From: Halomicrobium urmianum
GTDB taxonomy: Archaea; Halobacteriota; Halobacteria; Halobacteriales; Haloarculaceae
Assembly (NCBI RefSeq): GCF_020217425.1
Contig: NZ_CP084092.1
Coordinates: forward strand, 124,001 to 188,000
Length of the DNA stretch: 64,000 nt
Direction of reading: 5' to 3'
Shown here: one piece after another, positions 49,037-57,321 of the stretch
Layout: the number at the start of each line of letters is the position of its first letter
Numbering within the stretch: position 1 is the first letter of the stretch
Translations under genes and position numbers: made by a program
Notes under the pieces: generated by a model
Database searches by the model: none
Seen by the model: the letters and a program-made list of their open reading frames with translations, nothing else
What the model was told of the DNA's origin: nothing

Positions 49037-50206
49037 TCAGTCCCACTCGGGTTCGAGCGCCTCGGCGAGTCGGTCGACGTCACGCGCCGTGTTGACCGCG
49101 TGGATCGACGCGCGGACCGCCTCGGGCTCGGACAGCGACCGAATCACGACGCCGTCGTCCGAGAGTCGCTCGACCGTCCCCTCCGGATCGTCGACGTCGA
49201 TCGACACCAGCCCCGACTCCGGCGTGGCCGGACTGAGGAGCCGGTCGTCGGGTACGGACTCGATCAGCCGCTCGACGAGCTCTCGAATCCGATCCCGGAT
49301 CTCGCCGACGCCGACCTCGTCGATCGCGTCGACGGCCTCCCGGAGGGCGACGTGCGGCGCGGGGCTGGCCGACCCGACCTCGAAGCGGCGCGCGCCCGCC
49401 GCGTACTCGAAGGGATCGGCGTCGGGCGCTTCCACGCTCCGGTACCCGACTGTCCGGGGCGCGAGGTCGTCGGCCGCGTCGCGGTCGACGTAGAGGAACC
49501 CGCCGCCCCACAGTCCCAGCAGCCACTTGTGGCCCGCAGCGGCGACGGCGTCCGCGCCCCACTCGCCGACGTCCATCGGTAGCTGACCGGGCACCTGGAC
49601 GGCGTCGACGAGCGCGAACGCGCCCGCGTCGTGGGCGATTTCGACGAGGTCGGCGACGGGCAGCCGCGTCCCGTGGGTCCAGGTCACGGCGCTGAAACAG
49701 GCGAGGTCGGCGTCGGCGACGGCCTCGGCGAAGTCGTCCTCGTCGATCCGCCCCGCCTCCGTCTCGACGACGCGGACCTCGACGCCCTCCCGCTCGAGGC
49801 GCTGCCAGGGGAGCCGTCCGGCGGGGTGTTCGAGGTCCGTCCGGACGACGACGTCGCCCGGCTCCCAGTCGACGGCGTTCGCGACGCCGTTGATCCCGCC
49901 GGTGGTACTCTCCGTGAGTCCGATCTCGTCGGGCTCGGCGCCGACGAAGGCGGCGAGCCGCTCGCGCGTGCGGTCGAACTCGTCGAAGGCCGCCGCGTAG
50001 GGGTCGCTCTCGACGGGGGACTCGTACTCGTGCGCGCGGAGGAACTCGTCGGCCGCGTCGACGACGTACCGCGGGCTCGGCCCGTGCGCGCCGAAGTTCA
50101 GGTAGGTTCCCTCCTGAAGCGCCGGCACGTCCGCCCGGAGTTCGAGCGGCGTCATCGACCCGTCGTCGACCGCGTCCGCGCCCGCTGGGGGCTCGCTGTG
50201 GTTCAT
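49037..50206 (-). CDS. Class V aminotransferase (cysteine desulfurase-like, no SufS-type catalytic Cys)
   Basis: 389 aa PLP fold-type I enzyme. YLNFGAHGPSP near the N terminus, TESTTGGINGVANAV (phosphate loop), DAVQVPG (PLP Asp) and the Schiff-base Lys in AAGHKWLLG. In IscS/SufS the catalytic Cys lies in a C-terminal loop near the final strands; here the equivalent SEPEAVRASIHAVNT contains none, and the only Cys (LACFSAVT) is mid-protein. It may be a cysteine lyase, isopenicillin-epimerase-like or selenocysteine lyase-type enzyme. Promoter: ATTATTAAAA, 23-32 nt before the ATG, with a shared dyad just upstream. Confidence 0.82.
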   Translation of the reverse strand: MNHSEPPAGADAVDDGSMTPLELRADVPALQEGTYLNFGAHGPSPRYVVDAADEFLRAHEYESPVESDPYAAAFDEFDRTRERLAAFVGAEPDEIGLTESTTGGINGVANAVDWEPGDVVVRTDLEHPAGRLPWQRLEREGVEVRVVETEAGRIDEDDFAEAVADADLACFSAVTWTHGTRLPVADLVEIAHDAGAFALVDAVQVPGQLPMDVGEWGADAVAAAGHKWLLGLWGGGFLYVDRDAADDLAPRTVGYRSVEAPDADPFEYAAGARRFEVGSASPAPHVALREAVDAIDEVGVGEIRDRIRELVERLIESVPDDRLLSPATPESGLVSIDVDDPEGTVERLSDDGVVIRSLSEPEAVRASIHAVNTARDVDRLAEALEPEWD

Positions 50207-50237
50207 GGTTCGAGATATGCGCCACGAGTTTTAATAA

Positions 50238-50258
50238 TCTTGGGTAAACCGGACAATA
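50238..50258. promoter_or_regulatory. Shared 21-bp dyad upstream of class V aminotransferase
   Basis: TCTTG-N11-CAATA (one mismatch). It abuts the upstream side of the TATA element ATTATTAAAA (rc of 50229-50238), which is 23-32 nt before the minus-strand ATG at 50206. Confidence 0.62.
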
Positions 50259-50413
50259 CTCTGGTCGCCGTGACCGACTACTGCCGGTGACGGCCGCCGC
50301 GCCTGCTCACTGCACTCCATCTAATGGTATTAAATGCCTCTGGACGGATACTACTGGTAGAAAATGCCGTCAGTGGGTAAATGCGGTGGCGGTGGCACGC
50401 GGGACAGCGGCCG

Positions 50414-51055
50414 TCAGCGTCGCCGTCCGCGCTCGCCGGCGTCGGCCGACTGGGCTCGGCCGAGGGCCGCAGCGAGTGACAGCAGGTAGCCCAGTCCGTA
50501 CTGGACGTCGGGGTCCCGGACCGCACGGACGAGCCCGACGGGACCGACCTGCTCGGGGTCCTCGCGCTCGGCCTCGCTGACCCCCTCCAGCAGCGTCTCG
50601 ATTCCGTCGCGCGCGTCGTCGTCCGCCGCGGTCTGGGCGAGTTCGCCCAGCGAGCCGCCGGTGGCGGCCAGCGACCGGACCATCTCGTCGTCAAGCGCGG
50701 CGGTGCCCAGCGACAGCACCTCGGCGACCTCGATCAGCTCGTCGAGGGTCCCCGTCCGCTGGAGCTCCACCAGCGATTCGAGGGCGTCCTGCAGCTCCTC
50801 GCCGTTGTCGCCGACGGCCCCGGCCAGCCCGACGGTCTCGTCGGTCGCGATTTCGTCTGCGGACTCGGCGAGCGTCGCGGTCGTGCCCGACAGCTCCCGG
50901 ACCATGTCGTCGGTCAGCGCGCTCTCGCCGAGCGCGAGCACGTCCAGCAGGTCGTTGACGCTGTCGAGCCGGCGGACGAACTCGGCGACCGCCTCCGGGT
51001 TCTCCTCGATGGCCGCCGCCAGTTCGTCGTCGGCGACGGAGACTTCCTCGGACAT
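50414..51055 (-). CDS. DUF1641 protein paired with SQR
   Basis: 213 aa, helical and acidic. DLLDVLALGESALTDDMVREL and its echo ELIEVAEVLSLGTAALDDEMVRSLAATGGS, plus DVQYGLGYLLSLAAALG at the end, are the DUF1641 features. This family commonly accompanies SQR-like or formate-dehydrogenase genes and probably helps the flavoprotein associate with the membrane. It starts 2 nt after the SQR stop. Confidence 0.88.
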   Translation of the reverse strand: MSEEVSVADDELAAAIEENPEAVAEFVRRLDSVNDLLDVLALGESALTDDMVRELSGTTATLAESADEIATDETVGLAGAVGDNGEELQDALESLVELQRTGTLDELIEVAEVLSLGTAALDDEMVRSLAATGGSLGELAQTAADDDARDGIETLLEGVSEAEREDPEQVGPVGLVRAVRDPDVQYGLGYLLSLAAALGRAQSADAGERGRRR

Positions 51056-51056
51056 C

Positions 51057-52199
51057 TCAGAGCAGCCCCCGCGCGGTCAGCCAGTAGGACTCGTTGTACG
51101 CCAGCTTCGACCAGTGGAGCTTCTCCGACGGCGGCGCCGGCGACGGCGGGTTCTCGTAGTCGAACTCGACGAACGACGCGGCGTCCATCCCCGTCTCGAT
51201 GAAGCACAGCGTCTTGCCGTCGTAGACCGCCGTGGGCGGCTGCCCGCGGACCTCGCTGGCGAGCCGCTGCCCGACGACGCCCGCCTGGTAGTGGGCGACG
51301 CTGCCGGCGTTGGGGACGCCCGTGTCGGCCGTGTCGCCGAGCGCGTAGACGTCCTCGGCGGCCTCGGCCTCCAGGGTGTGCTTGTCGACGTCGACCCAGC
51401 CGTCGCCCAGCCCCGCCTCCTCGATCAGGTCCACGCCGCTGTGTGGCGGGATGTCGACGAGGAGGTCGTAGTCGACCTCGGTCCCCTCCATCGAGGTGAG
51501 GGTCTGCTCCTCCGGATCGACCGACTCCGCGTTGAAGAACGTCTCGACCTGGATGTCGCGCTCGTCCATCAGCGGGCGCGCCCACTCTCCAATGTTGGGG
51601 TTGCCGTGGACCCGCTGGATGGGGTAGGTGTACACGATGTCGACGTCCTCCCGGAGCCCGCGCTCGCGGAACCAGCTGTCGGCCATGAACACGAACTCCA
51701 GGGGAGCGGCCGGGCACATGTGCGGCGTCCCGACGACGCTCAGGACGAGCGTCCCCTCGGTGAACGAGAGCAGCTCCTCCCGTAGCTCGGTGGCGCCAGA
51801 CTCGCTGTAGAAGTTGTGCCCGCCCTCCGCCAGGCCGGGGATCTCCTCCGGCGCGAGCGTCGACCCGGTCGCCACCGTGAGGTAGTCGTACCCCACCGAC
51901 CGCGGCGACCCCTGGAGGCGGAGCCGCTTCGCGTCGGTGTCGATCTCCGTCACGCGGTCGATCCGCAGGTCGACCCGGTCGTCGACGAGCTCGTCGAGGG
52001 GCCGGCGGCCGTCCGCCGGCTCTCGCTGCCCGAAGGGCACGTACAGCCAGACCGGCTTGTACACGTGGTCCGGGTCGTCGTTGATCAGGGTGACCCGGAC
52101 GTCGCCGGCGTCGATCTCGTCGTCGAGCCGGCCGGCCAGGTCGTTCGCGAGGACGGTTCCCCCGGTCCCGCCGCCGACGATGACGATGTGTTCAGTCAC
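51057..52199 (-). CDS. Sulfide:quinone oxidoreductase-like flavoprotein
   Basis: 380 aa, GTG start overlapping the tusA stop (GTGA). FAD-binding IVIVGGGTGGTVLAND, TVATGS, then a Cys in TPHMCPAAPLEF (C162, the position of a catalytic SQR cysteine) and C332 in LCFIETG; only these two cysteines exist, fewer than in type I SQR. C-terminal hydrophobic/aromatic residues may give membrane attachment. It oxidises sulfide (or polysulfide) and reduces quinone. Part of operon tusA-sqr-DUF1641. Confidence 0.87.
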   Translation of the reverse strand: MTEHIVIVGGGTGGTVLANDLAGRLDDEIDAGDVRVTLINDDPDHVYKPVWLYVPFGQREPADGRRPLDELVDDRVDLRIDRVTEIDTDAKRLRLQGSPRSVGYDYLTVATGSTLAPEEIPGLAEGGHNFYSESGATELREELLSFTEGTLVLSVVGTPHMCPAAPLEFVFMADSWFRERGLREDVDIVYTYPIQRVHGNPNIGEWARPLMDERDIQVETFFNAESVDPEEQTLTSMEGTEVDYDLLVDIPPHSGVDLIEEAGLGDGWVDVDKHTLEAEAAEDVYALGDTADTGVPNAGSVAHYQAGVVGQRLASEVRGQPPTAVYDGKTLCFIETGMDAASFVEFDYENPPSPAPPSEKLHWSKLAYNESYWLTARGLL

Positions 52200-52438
52200 G
52201 CTTTCTCCACGTAGAACTCGTTGTGTTCGTCGCCCTCTTCGACCGCGACCAGCTCGTTGCCGGCCTCGTCGACCCACTCGGGGACGTCCGTCAGCGACTG
52301 GTCGTTGTCGCTCTGTAGCCGCACCACTGTCCCGGAATCGACGTCCCGCATCTTCCCGATGAGGTCCATCAGCGGACCGGGGCAGGCCGCGCCCCGCGCG
52401 TCGACGGTCTCGTCGTACTCCACGTCTGTGTCAGTCAT
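52196..52438 (-). CDS. TusA-family sulfur carrier (second copy)
   Basis: 80 aa. C19 in ARGAACPGPLMDLIGKM is the sulfur-carrying Cys, followed by the typical VVRLQSDNDQSLTDVPEWVDEAG. Distinct from the 46495 copy (AACPGP instead of ASCPMP). Translationally coupled to SQR (GTGA), suggesting it accepts sulfane sulfur made by SQR. Dyad upstream. Confidence 0.9.
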   Translation of the reverse strand: MTDTDVEYDETVDARGAACPGPLMDLIGKMRDVDSGTVVRLQSDNDQSLTDVPEWVDEAGNELVAVEEGDEHNEFYVEKA

Positions 52439-52473
52439 CGTTACGGATGTACCTTAGTGCCGGAGGGTATTAG

Positions 52474-52494
52474 TATTGTATAGGCATTCCAAGA
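52474..52494. promoter_or_regulatory. Shared 21-bp dyad upstream of tusA-sqr operon
   Basis: TATTG-N11-CAAGA (one mismatch), 36 bp before the minus-strand ATG at 52438. A TATA-like CCTATACAATAC overlaps its left half. Confidence 0.62.
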
Positions 52495-52607
52495 TTCTGA
52501 AAATCGCCCGGGGGTATAGATATCCGACGTGGTCGGAGGCGTCCGCCGGTGATCGACGGGACTGGTGGCCGTCGAGCGTGACGGACCAGGAACCGTCGAG
52601 CGGAGCC

Positions 52608-53207
52608 CTACCGTTCGAACGCGAGCCCGTAGTGGTACGGCGGCAGATCGACCCGCCGCTCGAGGGAGAAGTCGCCCGCCGAGCGAACGGCCGCCTCGGT
52701 CTCTTCTGCCGACACGCGGAGGTCGGTCGGCGGTCCACGCGGCTGGCCCGCGACGGTCGTCTCCTCCCGCGGTCGGTCACGCCAGTTGACGACCACGAAC
52801 CGGCCGCCCGGACGGAGCGACGCCTCGACCTCCCGGACGAGCGCGTCCCTGTCATCGACACCGTGGAAGGCGTTGGCCAGCAGGACGACGTCGACCGGTT
52901 CCGGCAGGTGCTCTGACAGCCGGCGGGCGTCGCCGTGAACCATCTCGACGTTCTCGGCGTCCTGTCGATCGGCGAGGGTCGAACACTCCGCGAGGAGCGA
53001 CTCGTCGAGGTCGCAGGCGTACACCGTCGCCGGGTCGACGAGCCGTGCGGCGGGCAGCGCGAAGTAGCCGTTCCCGCAGCCGACCTCCGCGAGCGCGTCG
53101 CCCGACTCGACGCCCAGTTTGCGCAGGGTCTCGCCGGGGGTCGGCCACAGTCGCCCCCACCAGTCCCAGTCCGGTTGCCCGGTGTTCTCGAAGGGATCCA
53201 TCGTCAT
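52608..53207 (-). CDS. Class I SAM-dependent methyltransferase
   Basis: 199 aa. Motif I EVGCGNGYFALPAA near residue 42, acidic post-I CDLDESLL, motif II DVVLLANAFHGV and LRPGGRFVVVNWRD are typical of a class I Rossmann methyltransferase. Substrate unknown; similar proteins sit beside arsenic or sulfur genes, but nothing here specifies one. The ATG overlaps the DUF2892 stop (ATGA), so it is co-translated with it. Confidence 0.85.
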   Translation of the reverse strand: MTMDPFENTGQPDWDWWGRLWPTPGETLRKLGVESGDALAEVGCGNGYFALPAARLVDPATVYACDLDESLLAECSTLADRQDAENVEMVHGDARRLSEHLPEPVDVVLLANAFHGVDDRDALVREVEASLRPGGRFVVVNWRDRPREETTVAGQPRGPPTDLRVSAEETEAAVRSAGDFSLERRVDLPPYHYGLAFER

Positions 53208-53422
53208 CGGGATCCCGCGGTGTCGACGCCGAGCACCCGGTACGCGAGACAGACGCGAGTCAGGGCCGTTCCGATCAGGACGACGCCGACGAGGAACGCG
53301 AGCGCACCGATCAGCCGCCCCGCGTCCAGCGCGCCTGCGAGTACGGTCGCGCCGACGGCGGCCAGCAGTCCACCGCCGACCAGTCTGATTCCACGATCCG
53401 CCGCCCCTATATTGTTCTCCAT
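53204..53422 (-). CDS. DUF2892/YgaP-like small membrane protein
   Basis: 72 aa, two TM helices (about 14-34 and 37-57) with a conserved end CLAYRVLGVDT. DUF2892 is the membrane part of the rhodanese YgaP and also occurs alone near sulfur genes. ATG at 53422 is favoured: TATA-like CTTAACAG (rc of 53445-53452) is 23-30 nt upstream. The shared dyad (53410-53430) covers the start codon and transcription start. Operon with the methyltransferase. Confidence 0.82.
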   Translation of the reverse strand: MENNIGAADRGIRLVGGGLLAAVGATVLAGALDAGRLIGALAFLVGVVLIGTALTRVCLAYRVLGVDTAGSR

Positions 53423-53430
53423 ATCCAATA
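53410..53430. promoter_or_regulatory. Shared 21-bp dyad covering DUF2892 start
   Basis: Perfect TATTG-N11-CAATA spanning the ATG at 53420-53422 and the likely transcription start: repressor-like placement. Confidence 0.72.
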
Positions 53431-53479
53431 CTACAAACTATCGGCTGTTAAGCGTTGCCCGTCCCGCCCGCGGTAGTGT

Positions 53480-54171
53480 TCAGATTAGCTGATTCCATGC
53501 GAAGCTGAACGATTTGAGCCAGTCGTCGGCTGTGTCCGCTTCGGGTTGCTGAAGCAGTTTGAGAACGAAGATGTCCGTCGTTTATTTCTCGAAAGACACG
53601 TTCGACACTGTTTCGATTTCCATGGCGTTCATATCTGAAATCGAGGCCGTGTCGCTGGCAGGCGTCTTTCAGCGGTGTCGCACCATCGACGAGAAAGACG
53701 GCGTCGTCGACATCGTGTTTCTCGCGGAACTCGGTGAAGAACGCACGAGCGAGAACGTTTGTTCTCGTTGGTTCAAGCTTTGTATGGAGTAATTCGTTCG
53801 TGTCTGGATCAACGGCGTTCGCAAGAGCGAAGCTCTTGCGCAGCCCATCAGAACGCCTATGGCGTTCTGAGGACGGCGTACAGCCAGTAGTGCTCGTCAT
53901 CGAGTTGGATCACGGTTTCGTCGACCGCGACGTGATCTGGTTCTCGCCCATCCTGGGGCTGTAGATCGGCTTTGTGAACCCAGTTGTGAACGGTTGACCG
54001 AGCGCGTTGGACATCGAATACCTCAAGAAACGAGACAGTATTCGAAAGCGAGAGTCCAGCCAGGTGCAACTGGATACTGAGCTTCATCAGCAATCGCGGT
54101 GTCGCTTCTCGCTCCACAAACTCTAACTCGATCTGGTCCAAACAACCGTTGAGGCGGTCGGTTTTTGGCAT
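53480..54171 (-). pseudogene. IS6-family transposase, inactivated
   Basis: The N-terminal part (MPKTDRLNGCLDQIELEF..., HTH, then VAVDETVIQLDDEHYWLYAV) reaches a premature stop at 53857 because of a 61-bp insertion. Removing those 61 bp restores WLYAVDPDTNELLHTKLEPTRTN exactly. The C-terminal half still has DGATPLKDACQRHGLDFRYERHGNRNSVERVFREI, with DDE catalytic residues. It then loses frame at the usual KRRTSSFSNCF region through a one-base deletion, and shifts again before the terminal SFAWNQLI-type end, which is readable in another frame. At least three lesions. Confidence 0.88.
53819..53872. repeat. 54-bp double-hairpin insertion in transposase with 7-bp direct repeats
   Basis: Two perfect 9-bp stems: CGCAAGAGC-GAA-GCTCTTGCG (53820-53840) and CAGAACGCC-TAT-GGCGTTCTG (53849-53869). 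The block is bounded by ACGGCGT at 53812-53818 and 53873-53879. Deleting one repeat plus the insert recreates intact coding sequence, which is strong evidence that it is an insertion with target duplication. Confidence 0.88.
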
Positions 54172-54245
54172 AGAGCACTAAAAACCGCATCCGCCTCACC
54201 TTTCAAGCTTATCTGAACACCGCCCCCGCCCGCCGTCCGAGGCCG

Positions 54246-55853
54246 TCACTCGACGTATCGGACGACGCGGGCCATCCCGGACTCCAGGTGGTAGAGGTTG
54301 TGGCAGTGGAACAGCCAGTCGCCCGGGTTGTCGGCGACGAAGTCGAACGTGACCTCGCTCATGTGCCCGGGGACGACGACGGTGTCCTTGACCGCGTCCC
54401 CGACCTGGAAGAAGTGGCCGTGGAGGTGCATCGGGTGCAACACGGGACTGCGGTTGACCATCCTGACCCGGACGTGGTCGCCCTGCCGGACGTCGAGCGG
54501 GTCCGCGTCGGGATACGCCTGCCCGTCGATGAGCCACTCGGTCCCGCCCCGGCGTCCCGACAGCGTCAGGTCGAACGTCCGGTCCGGGCTCCCGTCGATC
54601 CCCTCCAGCGGCGAGAGCGCCTGCAGGTCGTCGTACGCGAGTTCTCGTCCGCCGCTCGACGGCGGCTGCGGCGACGCGGACTCGTCAGCACCCTCGTACG
54701 TCATGCGGGCTCGCGCCGGGGGTTCGTCGCCGTTGACGGCGTCGGCGCGGATCTCCCACGCGCCCGGGTTCTGGGCCTCGACGATCGCGTCGTAGCGCTC
54801 GCCCGAACCGAAGACGAACGAGTCCACGGTCACCGGCTCGACCGGACGCCCGTCGGCGTGGGTCACGGTCAGGGGGTGACCGCCGGCGCGCACTCGGAAG
54901 GCCGTCGCGCTGCTCGCGTTCACGAACCGGAACCTGACGCGCTCGCCTTCGCGGACGGGGTACGTCCGGGGGTCGTCCGGCAAGCGCCCGCCGATCAGGA
55001 GACCGGCGTACTGCGGTCGTCGGAACGCCATCGGGCCGGCGCGGCCGTCACCTCCGGTGTCGCTCCCACCGGGACCGCCACCGCCAGGTCCGCCACCGTC
55101 ACCAGGTCCACCACCGCCAGGTCCGCCTCCGGGACCGCCACCGCCGGGACCACTCCCGGGACCGCCACCACCAGGTCCGCCTCCGGGACCGCCGCCAGGA
55201 CCGCCACCGGGTCCACCGCCCATCGGTCCCCCTCCCAGTTCGAGTTCGGAGAGCGGACGCGGTTCCCCGTCGAGGTAGTCGTCGACGACGACGGTGTACT
55301 CGCGGTCGTAGTCCACGTGCGGGTCGTCCTCCTCGACGACCAGCGGCGCGAGGAGCCCGCGGTCGAGCTGGAGTCCGACGTGGCTGTGGAAGAAGAACGT
55401 GCCCGCTGGCTCCGCCCGGAACCGGTAGGTGAACGAATCGCCTGACCCGACCGGGTCCTGCGTGACGTCCGGGACGCCGTCCATCTCGTTGGCCACGGGG
55501 AGGCCGTGCCAGTGGATCGTCGTTCCGTCCGCGAGGTCGTTGCGCAGTTCCACCTCGACCACGTCGCCCTCGCTCGCGCGGAGTTCGGGCCCGGGGAACT
55601 CGCCGTCGTACAGCCAGTTCTCCGTCGTCGCGTCCGTATCGGGCTGGACCTCGCCCGGGGCCGCCGTCAGTGCGGTTCGCACGTCGGCGGAGTCGGACGG
55701 CGGGCTGCGGGGGGTCGGACGGGAGGCGTCGCCCGAATTCGTTCCATCGGCCGCCACGCACCCGGCGAGTCCACTTGCCACCAGTCCACTCGCCCCCGTT
55801 CCAGCCAGCGCTCGCAGGAAGCGCCGTCTGGTGGGGGCAGACGGTGGACTCAC
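54246..55853 (-). CDS. Multicopper oxidase, Tat lipoprotein
   Basis: 535 aa, GTG start. Tat motif RRRFLRAL at 9-16 and lipobox LAGC (Cys32) predict export and lipid anchoring. Copper sites: HWHG (114-117), HSHVG (156-160), HPMHLHGHFFQV and HCHNLYHLESGM near the C terminus, all intact. A glycine/proline repeat insertion (GGGP-type, about residues 207-272) interrupts the middle domain. It may oxidise Cu+, metals, phenols or nitrogen or sulfur species. The start overlaps the DUF302 stop (GTGA), forming an operon. Confidence 0.93.
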   Translation of the reverse strand: MSPPSAPTRRRFLRALAGTGASGLVASGLAGCVAADGTNSGDASRPTPRSPPSDSADVRTALTAAPGEVQPDTDATTENWLYDGEFPGPELRASEGDVVEVELRNDLADGTTIHWHGLPVANEMDGVPDVTQDPVGSGDSFTYRFRAEPAGTFFFHSHVGLQLDRGLLAPLVVEEDDPHVDYDREYTVVVDDYLDGEPRPLSELELGGGPMGGGPGGGPGGGPGGGPGGGGPGSGPGGGGPGGGPGGGGPGDGGGPGGGGPGGSDTGGDGRAGPMAFRRPQYAGLLIGGRLPDDPRTYPVREGERVRFRFVNASSATAFRVRAGGHPLTVTHADGRPVEPVTVDSFVFGSGERYDAIVEAQNPGAWEIRADAVNGDEPPARARMTYEGADESASPQPPSSGGRELAYDDLQALSPLEGIDGSPDRTFDLTLSGRRGGTEWLIDGQAYPDADPLDVRQGDHVRVRMVNRSPVLHPMHLHGHFFQVGDAVKDTVVVPGHMSEVTFDFVADNPGDWLFHCHNLYHLESGMARVVRYVE

Positions 55854-56236
55854 AGCGACCCGAGCACGCGCTCGAACCGGTCACTGACCTCCTCGGCGAT
55901 CGAGTCGAGTTCGTCGTTCCCGGTCAGGCCCACGAGCTGCACCGGGTCGACAGCGCTCACGACGACGTCCCCCTCGTCCGTCTCGTAGACGACGACGTTG
56001 CACGGCAGGAGCGCGCCGAGCTCGATCTCCTCCTCGAGGCCCTCGAGTGCCAGCGGCGGGTTACACGCCCCGAGGATCCGATACCGGCGGAACTCCTCGT
56101 CGAGTTTCTCCTCAAAGGTGGCCCGGACGTCGATGTCACAGAGCACGCCGAACCCCTCGTCGCTGAGGGCGTCGATCGTTCGCTCGACCACGTCGTCGAA
56201 CTCGCCGTCGACCTGCTGTTGCGTAGTATATCCCAT
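55850..56236 (-). CDS. DUF302-family protein
   Basis: 128 aa: VDGEFDDVVERTIDALSDEGFGVLCDIDVRATFEEKLDEEFRRYRILGACNPPLALEGLEEEIELGALLPCNVVVYET is the complete DUF302 signature, with the conserved Cys in GACNPP and LPCNV. Function unknown; often near sulfur or copper genes. ATG at 56236 matches family N termini; an ATG at 56263 is the alternative. A CAATA half-site lies just upstream (56243-56247) with a weak partner (TATAT, 56227-56231). GTGA overlap with the multicopper oxidase. Confidence 0.88.
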   Translation of the reverse strand: MGYTTQQQVDGEFDDVVERTIDALSDEGFGVLCDIDVRATFEEKLDEEFRRYRILGACNPPLALEGLEEEIELGALLPCNVVVYETDEGDVVVSAVDPVQLVGLTGNDELDSIAEEVSDRFERVLGSL

Positions 56237-56537
56237 ATTGGACAATAGCAGTTGCCCATTCATGACTCTTTCGCGAGGAGCGAGGACGACCGTTTGCGGG
56301 TCCGCTGTGACGGTCGCCGAGGAGACCGGGCGGAGGGCGTTCGTCGCCGCGTTTCGTGCCAGTGCGCCGATGGTCGTGTACTCGCTGCGACTGTGGACGG
56401 CGTTCGTCGCGGGCGAACTCGACGGCCGTCTCCCCGTGGACAGTACTTCGCGTCCGAAGCACGCGGCGCTTCACCGACAGACGCGCGCACCGTCGACCGG
56501 GGACGAGTCGACCACGAGCCCGCGCCGGCCCCCGGTG

Positions 56538-57095
56538 TCACGCCGGTTCGACCGTACGGTCCTCGGGGTCGTAGCGGACGCGTCCCGCGTCGGCGAGGGC
56601 CGGGAGATCGCAGTGGTGGAGCGTGCAGGCGACGGTGTCGGTGTGAGCGTCGGTCGCGCCGGCGGTCTCCTCGGCGATCCGTCTGCTCAGCCGTTCGACG
56701 GATATCTCCCGGCCGTCGGGAAGCGAGGCGAGGACGGTCCGCTGGCGCTCGCCCGCGGCGGAGCGACGCGTTTCGAAGACGGACGCGACGTTCGTCCCGA
56801 GTCCGCTCGGATCGATTCGCTTCGAAGACGGATCGTACTCCAGCGCGCTCACGTCCGCCAGGGCGGGCAGGTGGACGTGATGGAGGTCGACCGCGATGCA
56901 GTCGATCGCCGTCGAGTCGGCATCGTCGAAGCCCAGTTCCCGGACCGCGACCCCTGCGGCCAGTTCGTCGAGCTGGACGCTGGTCTCCAGGCCGGCGAGG
57001 ACGTCGAGCGTCAGCCTGCGTCGGTCCGGTCGTTCCACGAGTAGTCGGTCTGCGTCCGTCCGTCCGTCGGCGGAGTGATCTGTGGGTTCTGACAT
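56538..57095 (-). CDS. Tandem winged-helix protein (DUF7344-type repeats)
   Basis: 185 aa with two repeated ~80-residue units. Unit 1 contains VDLHHVHLPALADVSALEYDPSSKRID; unit 2 contains TLHHCDLPALADAGRVRYDPEDRTVEP. This is the DUF7344 winged-helix style common in haloarchaeal regulators, with the ADxHHxxLPALAD helix acting in dimerisation or DNA contact. Target unknown. Divergent from the 57322 sensor gene. Confidence 0.75.
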   Translation of the reverse strand: MSEPTDHSADGRTDADRLLVERPDRRRLTLDVLAGLETSVQLDELAAGVAVRELGFDDADSTAIDCIAVDLHHVHLPALADVSALEYDPSSKRIDPSGLGTNVASVFETRRSAAGERQRTVLASLPDGREISVERLSRRIAEETAGATDAHTDTVACTLHHCDLPALADAGRVRYDPEDRTVEPA

Positions 57096-57321
57096 CGTAA
57101 ACTCGGGACCGTCCGCCCGGTCCCCGGGGCGTACCCGAACGAAGCGTCCGGTCCCGGGTAAGCATCAGCTAGAACTGATTAGGTCTATCGCCCGTCGAGT
57201 GGCGAGGCCGATACCCGAGTCGGTTCGCAGGGGAGCCGAGAGTTCCGCCTCACCGCGACGGCGTCCGGGGGTAGGTTCCGCCGGCGGAACTTTGGTTCAT
57301 CGCGGGAACGTATCGCGGTCG

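Larger units (their letters stand above)
53477..54220 (-). mobile_element. IS6-family insertion sequence remnant
   Basis: About 744 bp with terminal inverted repeats GTGTTCAGATTAGCT (53477-53491) and GTGTTCAGATAAGCT (reverse, from 54220), matching at 14 of 15 positions. Contains a disrupted DDE transposase on the minus strand. No 8-bp target duplication is visible beside the ends, suggesting old insertion or recombination between copies. Confidence 0.85.
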
